From contig NZ_MUZU01000009.1 of NCBI RefSeq assembly GCF_002000085.1, positions 62,001 to 126,000 on the forward strand: 64,000 bases of DNA. The letters are read 5' to 3'. Both the position numbers and the translations under genes were made by a program. This document shows positions 57,344-64,000 of this stretch, piece after piece. A model generated the notes under the pieces. The model had not been told where the DNA came from. It made no database searches and was given only the letters and a program-made list of their open reading frames with translations. Source of the DNA: Pseudocolwellia agarivorans (GTDB lineage: Bacteria > Pseudomonadota > Gammaproteobacteria > Enterobacterales > Alteromonadaceae). The first letter of the stretch is position 1, and every line of letters starts with the position of its first letter.

Positions 57344-57537
57344 CGAGTAATAAAATAGGTTAAATCAAGACTTAACGCTCAAAAAAAATTATTTATTATT
57401 CTATAATTTCAATAAATTAATTGTAATCTAAAGCCGAAAAACCAAAAAAACTTACAATTACAATAATCAAAATTAAAAGAAAAAACACAAGACCTGTTAC
57501 CTTGGTAATCTAATTTATCGGGTTATTTCTTGATAAT

Positions 57538-57888
57538 TTACTCTTCGAAATACGTACCCCAGCCGTCATAATCCACTTTGCACTGTTTCGCTAATTGGAA
57601 CATAATTTTTGTCTCATCTGAAATAATGTCTACTTCAAGAGGTTGTTCTGTAATAATATCAAAGGCAAAGACCTTTTCACCACTATCCGTTTCAGCTTCT
57701 TCAGGTTCTTCTACATCGTACCCTTTCTTAAATGCGGTTACGGCGGCGGCTTCTAATAACTCAAAATTTGCACTAGAAAAATGATGTTCAATAGTATGAT
57801 CTACTTCTTCATTTGTTTCATCAGCAATAAGATCTGCAATTAAGTTTTCAGTGTGGGTTAACCATTGTTGTAATTCATCTTCAATCAT
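57538..57888 (-). CDS. rraB: Ribonuclease E inhibitor RraB
   Basis: A 116-residue acidic protein that binds RNase E and modulates mRNA decay. TIEHHFSSANFELLEAAAV, AFKKGYDVEEPEE and the C-terminal YDGWGTYFEE align with E. coli RraB (TIEHHLSADDLETLEKAAV, AFKLGYEV, YDGWGTYFED); the long acidic tail of the E. coli protein is absent. Coupled to plsC by a TAATG overlap. Confidence 0.93.
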   Translation of the reverse strand: MIEDELQQWLTHTENLIADLIADETNEEVDHTIEHHFSSANFELLEAAAVTAFKKGYDVEEPEEAETDSGEKVFAFDIITEQPLEVDIISDETKIMFQLAKQCKVDYDGWGTYFEE

Positions 57889-58622
57889 TATTTAGTCTCG
57901 TTTCTATAACTATGTTGTACTTCTTCGTTCAGTTCATTAAATTTCTCAGTGATCATTAACTGAGCTTTTTGAGTTACTGATTTAATACTTTCACTATTTT
58001 CTGTATTTATGTGAATAGGATCTAAAAATTGAATAATCATTTTTCCGTTATTCCAGCGATTCAATTTGATATCAGCCGAGCTACTTGCGCAAATAGGAAC
58101 AATAGGTACACTTGCTTGCTGTGCTGTTCTAAAGGCCCCTGTTTTAAAAGGTAAAATACCTTTACCATAACTACGAGTACCTTCAGGAAACAACCAAACA
58201 GAAAGACCATCAGCATTAATTTTACTTGCCGTTTGTGCAATCGTGTTTTTTGCCTTATTACTATTTTTACGATCGATTAAAATATTACCTGTTAGCCAAT
58301 ACATTTGCCCAAAAAAAGGCATCCATATTAGGCTTTTTTTACCAACACTCACGGTATTTGGCCGAACAGCTTTAGCGAGTGTAAACATATCCCATGTGTT
58401 TTGATGGTTACAAATATAAACAACTGAATCAATATGCTTAACTGACTCTGGGATCCTAACCTCAACCTCTACACCTAATAATGTCGTAACTTTGGCTAAG
58501 TAACGACAAGTTAAATGTGCATTATTTTTATGAAAAGGTCTAAACAAACAAAAAACACAGGAAACAATACATATAAGAACCAAAGCAATAGTTACTAAGA
58601 TTATTCGAAAAAACGCTAGCAA
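57888..58622 (-). CDS. plsC: 1-acyl-sn-glycerol-3-phosphate acyltransferase PlsC
   Basis: A 244-residue membrane-associated acyltransferase making phosphatidate from lysophosphatidate. Motif I NHQNTWD, motif II region GKKSLIWMPFFGQMYWL, motif III FPEGTRS and motif IV VPIVPIC are all intact, with an N-terminal membrane helix. The start is TTG 58620-58622, preceded by GAGA seven bases upstream; no ATG lies before motif I in a sensible place. First gene of a plsC-rraB pair. Confidence 0.94.
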   Translation of the reverse strand: MLAFFRIILVTIALVLICIVSCVFCLFRPFHKNNAHLTCRYLAKVTTLLGVEVEVRIPESVKHIDSVVYICNHQNTWDMFTLAKAVRPNTVSVGKKSLIWMPFFGQMYWLTGNILIDRKNSNKAKNTIAQTASKINADGLSVWLFPEGTRSYGKGILPFKTGAFRTAQQASVPIVPICASSSADIKLNRWNNGKMIIQFLDPIHINTENSESIKSVTQKAQLMITEKFNELNEEVQHSYRNETK

Positions 58623-58811
58623 AGTTATATCTCACATAAAATTTATGGGCGCTAGTATAACCCTTAACTAATCTAAATAGTGAATTAGTTAATAACACTA
58701 TTTTCGCTAGAGCATTAACAACATTAACTTACACTCTTCCGTTGAAAACATAGCAATGTTAAGAGGTAATTTAAAACATTATAAAACCCGTTACTCGAGT
58801 GTAGGTTATAT

Positions 58812-58844
58812 AAAAAATGCCCATAAGAATAACTTATGAGCATT
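58812..58844 (-). terminator. Terminator of the large acyl-CoA dehydrogenase gene
   Basis: Minus strand AATGCTCATAAG (58833-58844), loop TTATT, CTTATGGGCATT (58816-58827) with one mismatch, then a run of T. Confidence 0.85.
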
Positions 58845-58869
58845 GAGATTATAGCCAAAAAATTAGTTT

Positions 58870-60651
58870 TTAAAAAAGTTCATCTTCTATATTAAACAAA
58901 GTATTACTTCCCGCTTTAATTGACTCAATAAGTGACGATCTTCGAGGTAGTAGTTTTGCAAAATAATATTGTGCTGTTTTAATTTTACTTAGATAAAAGT
59001 GATCGCCAGAACTTTCTTTATTCAAAGATTCTTCTGCCATTTTGGCCCAAATAAAAGCCATAGCTGTATAACCAAACACATGTAAGTAATCATTTGCCGC
59101 AGTGCCTAGTTCCTCAGAATTCTTATGCGCAGCGCTTAACACATAATGAGTAAGTTCTTCTAATTCATCAATTGATGTTGAAAGCGGTACAATAAATTGC
59201 TTCATACTTTCGCTGTTAGTGTCGCTTATATAATCCCTAACTTCTTGAATGAATAGTTTCATTAATTCGCCTTTACTACCCGCAACTTTACGAGCAAGTA
59301 AATCCATGGCTTGCACACCATTTGTTCCTTCATATATTTGAGCAATACGGGTATCACGAACTAGTTGTTCTTGTCCCCATTCACGAATAAAACCATGACC
59401 TCCAAAGACTTGCTGACCTGCAACGGTACTATCAAATCCCATGTCAGTGAAAAAAGCTTTAGCTAGTGGTGTCATTAACGCTGCTAACGCTTCACCTTTT
59501 TTCTGCTGTTCTCCCTCGCCATAAGTTGATATATCTAATTGCATTGAAATATAAGTTGATAAAGCTCTTGAGCCTTCTGTTAACGCTTTCATGTTTAATA
59601 ACATTCTACGTACGTCACCATGTACCATAATAGAATCAGCTACACCATCAGGATTTTTAACACCGGTTAATGAGCGACCTTGTAAACGTTCTTTTGCGTA
59701 TTCAAGTGCATTTTGATATGACTTAGTTGCTGCGCCTATACCTTGAATACCAACACCAATGCGTTCAAAATTCATCATGGTAAACATACAGTTTAAGCCT
59801 TTATTGATTTCGCCAATCAGGTAACCTTCGGCTTCATCAAAATTCATAACGCAAGTAGCTGATGCATGAATACCCATTTTATGTTCAATTGAACCACAAG
59901 TTGCATTATTTGCTTCACCTAATGTTTCATCTTCATTAACTTTAAATTTAGGTACTAAGAAAAGAGAAATCCCTTTAGGTCCTGCCGGTGCATCAGGCAA
60001 CTTAGCTAATACAAGATGAATGATATTCTCCGCTAAATCATGTTCACCTGCGGTAATGAATATTTTATTACCTGTAATTTTGTAAGACCCATTTTCTTGT
60101 GGGATAGCTTTAGTTCTAATTAAACCTAAATCTGTACCGGAGTGAGACTCGGTTAAACACATTGTTGCAGTCCAATCACCTGCATACATACGTGTTAAAT
60201 ATCGTTCTTTAAGCTCTTCGCTACCATGCTTTGCCAATGATAAACCTGCGCCGGCAGTAAGTCCTGGATATAATGAAAAAGATATATCCGCTGAGCACAG
60301 CATTTCTTCGTGAAAAGCAGTAACCACTTTAGGCATGCCCATACCGCCATAGTTGATATCGCCACCTAAAGCACTCCATCCTCCGGCTACGTATGTTGCA
60401 AAAGCTTCTTTATAACCAGGAACGGTTGTTACTGTACCATTATTAAAATTAACCCCCGTTTCATCTCCTAAGCGAGAAAGAGGTGCTATTTCTTGTTCTG
60501 CTATTTTCGCGCACTCTTGTAATATTGCTTCAGTCGTTTCACGATCTACATGTTCCGCCAACTTAGGTAAGTTTTGCCATAACACTTCTGACTTAAATAC
60601 ATCAAACAACAAAAAATTCATATCTTTTAAAGGTACTTGGTAATCAGCCAC
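58870..60651 (-). CDS. Large acyl-CoA dehydrogenase with C-terminal extension domain
   Basis: A 593-residue acyl-CoA dehydrogenase of the size class with an extra C-terminal domain. The start is GTG 60649-60651 (VADYQVPLKDMNFLLF), with GGAG six bases upstream; the frame stays open 48 codons further but lacks homology. MCLTESHSGTDLGL is the first family signature and IYEGTNGVQ gives the probable catalytic glutamate. Related proteins oxidise medium/long-chain acyl-CoAs; DmdC of dimethylsulfoniopropionate demethylation belongs to the same class. No dmd or beta-oxidation genes adjoin, so the substrate is open. Confidence 0.9.
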   Translation of the reverse strand: MADYQVPLKDMNFLLFDVFKSEVLWQNLPKLAEHVDRETTEAILQECAKIAEQEIAPLSRLGDETGVNFNNGTVTTVPGYKEAFATYVAGGWSALGGDINYGGMGMPKVVTAFHEEMLCSADISFSLYPGLTAGAGLSLAKHGSEELKERYLTRMYAGDWTATMCLTESHSGTDLGLIRTKAIPQENGSYKITGNKIFITAGEHDLAENIIHLVLAKLPDAPAGPKGISLFLVPKFKVNEDETLGEANNATCGSIEHKMGIHASATCVMNFDEAEGYLIGEINKGLNCMFTMMNFERIGVGIQGIGAATKSYQNALEYAKERLQGRSLTGVKNPDGVADSIMVHGDVRRMLLNMKALTEGSRALSTYISMQLDISTYGEGEQQKKGEALAALMTPLAKAFFTDMGFDSTVAGQQVFGGHGFIREWGQEQLVRDTRIAQIYEGTNGVQAMDLLARKVAGSKGELMKLFIQEVRDYISDTNSESMKQFIVPLSTSIDELEELTHYVLSAAHKNSEELGTAANDYLHVFGYTAMAFIWAKMAEESLNKESSGDHFYLSKIKTAQYYFAKLLPRRSSLIESIKAGSNTLFNIEDELF

Positions 60652-60844
60652 AATCTTCTCCGAAAATAAAACGTTATTTTTATAATCAACCGCAACATTA
60701 AAACAATCAATTAAAACACTTGTTTTAATCTTACGCCAAATATTTACGAAAAGCAAAATACACTTAGCGTGATATAACAACTTGCTTAGCATCAAAACAA
60801 GTGCTTAAATTAATGATAAATAGCGTTATGAGTAAACACGTACG

Positions 60845-61789
60845 ATGAGTAACCCCAAGCAACTGTTTATATTAATATTATTATGTTGTGTTACTTATAA
60901 CGCTGCAGCAAAGCAACTTCATTTCAGTAAAGTCGAAAAAGGTGATTTTTACCAATTTAATTATCAATGGGAAGATCATCAGAAAAAAGCGCAATCTATC
61001 TCATTCTCTTTAAGTAAGTCTGTACTGTTTAATAAATTTAGAAATTTTCGTACTTATAAGCCTAAATTAGTTGCACGGCATATTAGTAATAAAATCATGA
61101 GATATTTAAATAAAAACCCTATTGAAAACATTCAAATAGATTATGACAAAAAATCGGCAAGTATTACCGTTAAAGGAAGCGATTTAGCATTAGTCAATGA
61201 TGCTGAAGAAAAGATATTAACTTTGCATGATGAGTTTACTGAAACATATCTACAAACGAATTGGTATCATACGTTTACCACTTATGATCATATACAAGCA
61301 ATAAAGCCAGATCATGTAACCTTTGCCTCGTTATCAGCTGATGACTTAAAACCAATGAAACCATTAATTTTAGAAACGGTTTCAATACAAAATATTCGTA
61401 AAGTAACGGATCATGTTTTAGCTTTTGTGCAAAGTATTCCTTATTCAACACTAAATTCAAGAGTTGAATCTTCCGGCTCAGGTTTTAACCCTCCTTTAAA
61501 GTTACTATGGGAAAATCAGGGAGATTGCGACAGTAAAGTTACCTTGACTGCCGCTATATTAAGAGCACTTATGCCAAGAATCAAAATGGTGTTAATTTTT
61601 ATAGATAATCATGCGCTTATTGGTATAGATGTATTAGCAAAAACAGATGAAATAACTATAACGTTAGATGGAACAACATACCTTTTAGCTGAACCAACAG
61701 GGCCGGCCCTATTACCTTTAGGTACACTAAATCAAACATCTGAATTAGCAATAATACAAGGGCAATATACTGCTGAGAAATTTCATTAA
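60845..61789 (+). CDS. Secreted transglutaminase-like cysteine protein
   Basis: A 314-residue protein with a signal peptide (LFILILLCCVTYNAAA, cleavage near residue 22). The second half carries a transglutaminase/papain-like triad: NQGDCDSKVTLTAAILRAL (nucleophile Cys near 223), DNHALIGIDV (His) and LLAEPTGPA (acid). The first half is a mixed domain of unknown type. Could be a periplasmic protease, amidase or cross-linking enzyme. Convergent with the cytidylyltransferase gene; a hairpin repeat separates them. I do not recognise a named family. Confidence 0.75.
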   Translation: MSNPKQLFILILLCCVTYNAAAKQLHFSKVEKGDFYQFNYQWEDHQKKAQSISFSLSKSVLFNKFRNFRTYKPKLVARHISNKIMRYLNKNPIENIQIDYDKKSASITVKGSDLALVNDAEEKILTLHDEFTETYLQTNWYHTFTTYDHIQAIKPDHVTFASLSADDLKPMKPLILETVSIQNIRKVTDHVLAFVQSIPYSTLNSRVESSGSGFNPPLKLLWENQGDCDSKVTLTAAILRALMPRIKMVLIFIDNHALIGIDVLAKTDEITITLDGTTYLLAEPTGPALLPLGTLNQTSELAIIQGQYTAEKFH

Positions 61790-61792
61790 CGC

Positions 61793-61846
61793 GTATCTGT
61801 AACCACTCAAGAGGCTATTTAAGCATCTTGAGTGGTTACGGGTATA
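61793..61846. repeat. Dispersed hairpin repeat, copy B
   Basis: A perfect 14-bp stem (GTAACCACTCAAGA, 61799-61812, with TCTTGAGTGGTTAC, 61826-61839), extended outwards to about 20 pairs including G-T, around a 13-base loop. Homologous to copy A at 38439-38489. It overlaps the last codons and the TAA of the cytidylyltransferase gene (stop at 61836-61838). Confidence 0.85.
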
Positions 61847-62534
61847 AATACAGTTGTTCTGCTAACTCAAAATCTTGAATAGTATCAATATCTATAGATT
61901 CTGCTTGATTCATAACATACGGGATTGACGTGTCATTATAAAACTTAGATAAATCATTGGTAGGTAATATATATATAGCCCCATTAGGCATGTATATAGA
62001 GTTATTTTTTTGTCGAGCATGATTCGTTTTTATTTGTTCATTGTTATCAACAAAGTGAGCGTAACCTTGCTCATTGCATTTCATGATCCATGCATATTTG
62101 GGTTCCAGTTGATAACACGAAAAAAGACGTAACTCTTCGTTATCACGAGACGTATAAAGCTCAATGGCTTCGTCAATATGCTTACATGTTCTTAATGGTG
62201 AAGTCGCTTGTAGATTCAGTGCTATATTAAACTCTCCATGTAATGCTTTTATTTGTTCATAAGCATGCTGTAAAGCTTCAGCTAAAGAGGAATCATCATT
62301 TGATAAATATTCAGGCCTATCAATAACTTCTGCGCCATATTGCTGAGCAATTCCAGCGTATTTTTCACTATCAGTGGAGACGAAAACTTTATCAATATAT
62401 TGAGAGTTTAACGCTGCCTCAACCGTCCATGCGATTAAGGGTTTACCATGAAACATTTTAATGTTTTTATCAACTAAACCTTTTGAACCACTTCTAGCGC
62501 CAATAAAAGCAAATAAACGTTTATTTAGAATCAT
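61836..62534 (-). CDS. Acylneuraminate cytidylyltransferase family protein (CMP-nonulosonate synthetase)
   Basis: A 232-residue NeuA/LegF-type enzyme that activates a nine-carbon sialic-type sugar with CTP. GARSGSKGLVDKNIK at the N-terminus is the CTP-binding loop, followed by VEAALNSQYIDKVFVSTDS, the NLQATSPLRT motif and a C-terminal PNGAIYILP. The upstream partner resembles PtmE, a nucleotidyltransferase of legionaminic acid synthesis, so CMP-legionaminate is more likely than CMP-Neu5Ac. The end of the gene lies within hairpin repeat copy B. Confidence 0.9.
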   Translation of the reverse strand: MILNKRLFAFIGARSGSKGLVDKNIKMFHGKPLIAWTVEAALNSQYIDKVFVSTDSEKYAGIAQQYGAEVIDRPEYLSNDDSSLAEALQHAYEQIKALHGEFNIALNLQATSPLRTCKHIDEAIELYTSRDNEELRLFSCYQLEPKYAWIMKCNEQGYAHFVDNNEQIKTNHARQKNNSIYMPNGAIYILPTNDLSKFYNDTSIPYVMNQAESIDIDTIQDFELAEQLYLYP

Positions 62535-63583
62535 TAAAATTTATCTCTAACATCTATTTGTGCTTGATTAAAATCATTCATTTTTCCAATATCTAACCAA
62601 TATTCATGAATAGGAAAAATAGAAACCTTATGGTTCTCTGCTATTTTTTGCTCTATTAGTGTAGGCATGTCAATAATTTGATTTTTTTCAACTTGCGCAA
62701 TTAATTCAGGGTTAATAACGTAGATACCCGCATTGATAAAATGTCGTTGAAGTGGTTTTTCTACCATACTTACCACTTGGTTTCCTACAGACTCTACGAC
62801 CCCATAAGGTACTTGATACTCATATTCAGTTACGCACATAGTTGCCAAAGACTTTTGACCTAAGTGATATGAAAGTAAATGTTCAAAATCAACTTTAGTA
62901 AGTAAGTCACCATTCATCATAATAACTGGTAATTTAGGCATACTATCAGGCAATAGTCCTAAAGCTCCTGCTGTACCTAAGGGAGATTCCTCATAAACAT
63001 ATTCAATATTGACTCCCCAATCAGAACCATCACCAAAGTGTTGTTTTATTTTTTCAGATAGAAAATGAGTAGAGATATAAAAATTATGGAAACCTGAGTT
63101 TATAAAATTTTCTATAATCGTTTCGAGAATCGGCTTGCCGCCCAGCTTTAATAATGGTTTTGGGCAATCATTAGTTAATGGACGTAATCGGGTACCAAAA
63201 CCTCCCGCCATTAAAAATATAGGGTTTTCATAAGTCGGTTTATAAACAATTTTTTCTAAGGTTTCTAAACCAACTAATTTATTATTTTTAATTAAAGGAA
63301 TAGCGATTAGAGAGTTTTTTTTCATTAGCGATAACAAACGTGCTTTTGTTGTGTTTACGTCTGCAACTAAAGGACTTTTATTCATAACATCGATAATGGC
63401 TGTATCCATACTTTGATGTCGAATTAATGCCCGTCTGATATCCCCATCAGTTACAACACCTAACAAAGTTTCATCTGAATCAACAACTAGCGCTAATTTT
63501 AATGCACCAAGATCTATAACTTTAATGGTTTCTTCCATCGTTGTAGAAGGTGGGACTAAGATATTTTTCCAAAGTTGAGTCAT
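62534..63583 (-). CDS. CBS-domain nucleotidyltransferase (PtmE-like)
   Basis: A 349-residue protein: two CBS motifs in the first 115 residues (VVDSDETLLGVVTDGDIRRA and a second with NSLIAIPLIKNNKLVGLE), then a sugar-phosphate nucleotidyltransferase domain starting FLMAGGFGTRLRPLTNDCPK, with GTAGALGLLP and VIMMNGDLLTKVD. The same architecture occurs in PtmE of Campylobacter, a glucosamine-1-phosphate guanylyltransferase at the start of legionaminic acid synthesis. It overlaps the cytidylyltransferase by one base. The remaining pathway genes must be elsewhere; the product may decorate flagellin or surface polysaccharide. Confidence 0.85.
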   Translation of the reverse strand: MTQLWKNILVPPSTTMEETIKVIDLGALKLALVVDSDETLLGVVTDGDIRRALIRHQSMDTAIIDVMNKSPLVADVNTTKARLLSLMKKNSLIAIPLIKNNKLVGLETLEKIVYKPTYENPIFLMAGGFGTRLRPLTNDCPKPLLKLGGKPILETIIENFINSGFHNFYISTHFLSEKIKQHFGDGSDWGVNIEYVYEESPLGTAGALGLLPDSMPKLPVIMMNGDLLTKVDFEHLLSYHLGQKSLATMCVTEYEYQVPYGVVESVGNQVVSMVEKPLQRHFINAGIYVINPELIAQVEKNQIIDMPTLIEQKIAENHKVSIFPIHEYWLDIGKMNDFNQAQIDVRDKF

Positions 63584-64000
63584 ATAACCTCTTTATCAAT
63601 GCTTGTTATGAATACAGCATAATAATTAATACCAAACACATGAATAATTGACTCTTTTATACGAAGAATAAATAGTCAAATACACAGGTTCATCGTTCCA
63701 GACTAAACCTAAACACCTACTTCCTGTAGGCGAAGCATTTATTTTAATAAGGAGTGTTCTAATTATTAAAATAAATACGATGTAGTTGGTCATTTAAACA
63801 AATATAAATGATCAATGGTTATTGTGATTGATATAACTGCTTATTTCACTGATTTTAATAAATATTTTAAGTATAGCGCTGAAAATAAAACACGGTATAC
63901 TTTTATTCTATTTATTAAGCATTTTTTATACCTAGAGTGAAAGGGATTAAAAGGAAAGTTTATAAAAAACGACTCAGGTTAATAAATCGCCTATTTCATA
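63584..64000. other. Intergenic region at the right end
   Basis: No gene seen in 417 bases. Contains the promoter region of the PtmE-like gene, a small hairpin CCTAC/GTAGG (63716-63730) and an AT-rich inverted repeat at 63737-63776. Confidence 0.5.
63737..63776. repeat. 14-bp perfect AT-rich inverted repeat
   Basis: ATTTATTTTAATAA (63737-63750) and TTATTAAAATAAAT (63763-63776) with a 12-base loop, directly after a CCTAC/GTAGG hairpin. It could be a terminator for a gene outside the window or a protein-binding site. Confidence 0.6.

Larger units (their letters stand above)
56725..57537. other. Large intergenic region with MITE-like element
   Basis: No supported gene. Contains the 189-bp element with terminal inverted repeats (56996-57184) and a minus-strand terminator-like hairpin (57316-57343). 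The rest is AT-rich without a clear promoter. Confidence 0.6.

Overview
The window looks like chromosomal DNA of a marine, AT-rich gammaproteobacterium of the order Alteromonadales, most likely a Colwelliaceae member (Colwellia or Thalassotalea type). This rests on the low GC, the conserved macromolecular-synthesis operon with yqeY between rpsU and dnaG, the divergent ccmABCDE / ccmFGHI arrangement, two large TonB-dependent receptors, and a small 73-residue protein of a type I recall from Colwellia. No rRNA, CRISPR array, prophage or complete insertion sequence was seen.

Layout. 1-5.5 kb: a YbbN-like thioredoxin-fold protein (partial), an acyl-CoA dehydrogenase behind a perfect 16-bp palindrome, uppP-folK-folB, plsY (which seems to start at ATT) and tsaD. 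5.6-10.6 kb: rpsU-yqeY-dnaG-rpoD and a tRNA-Ile2(CAT). 10.9-19.4 kb: a cell-surface signalling locus (ECF sigma factor, FecR, sulfatase, MFS permease) divergent from a TonB receptor with an N-terminal signalling domain. 19.5-28.1 kb: an aldoxime/nitrile locus: LuxR-type regulator, CMD/AhpD-like protein, thioredoxin, thioredoxin reductase, TonB receptor, nitrilase, haem aldoxime dehydratase and a Tas-type aldo/keto reductase. 28.1-33.0 kb: a porin-like protein and a small PstS-like protein, divergent from a hybrid histidine kinase with two receivers. 33.2-37.7 kb: Rnk-like protein, a small ORF, a GGDEF-EAL protein and tRNA-Leu(CAA). 37.9-47.7 kb: RDD protein, lptFG, pepA-holC-valS, a cold-shock protein and an SGNH lipoprotein. 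47.7-56.4 kb: cytochrome c maturation as two divergent operons, with ferrochelatase ending one of them. 56.5-63.6 kb: a small conserved protein, a MITE-like element, plsC-rraB, a large acyl-CoA dehydrogenase, a transglutaminase-like secreted protein, and a cytidylyltransferase/nucleotidyltransferase pair typical of nonulosonic (legionaminic-type) acid synthesis.

How the genes work together. The most distinctive part is 19.5-28 kb. Aldoxime dehydratase plus nitrilase would convert an aldoxime through a nitrile to a carboxylic acid and ammonia. An outer-membrane receptor is placed to import the substrate. A complete NADPH-to-thioredoxin reducing chain and a CxxC protein are encoded just upstream, possibly to support a haem enzyme that works in the ferrous state and a nitrilase that uses a cysteine. 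The neighbouring sulfatase locus is a FecIR-type regulated uptake system for a probably sulfated substrate. Two copies of a hairpin repeat at gene ends (38.44 and 61.79 kb) and a 189-bp element with terminal inverted repeats (57.0 kb) are the clearest unexplained non-coding structures.
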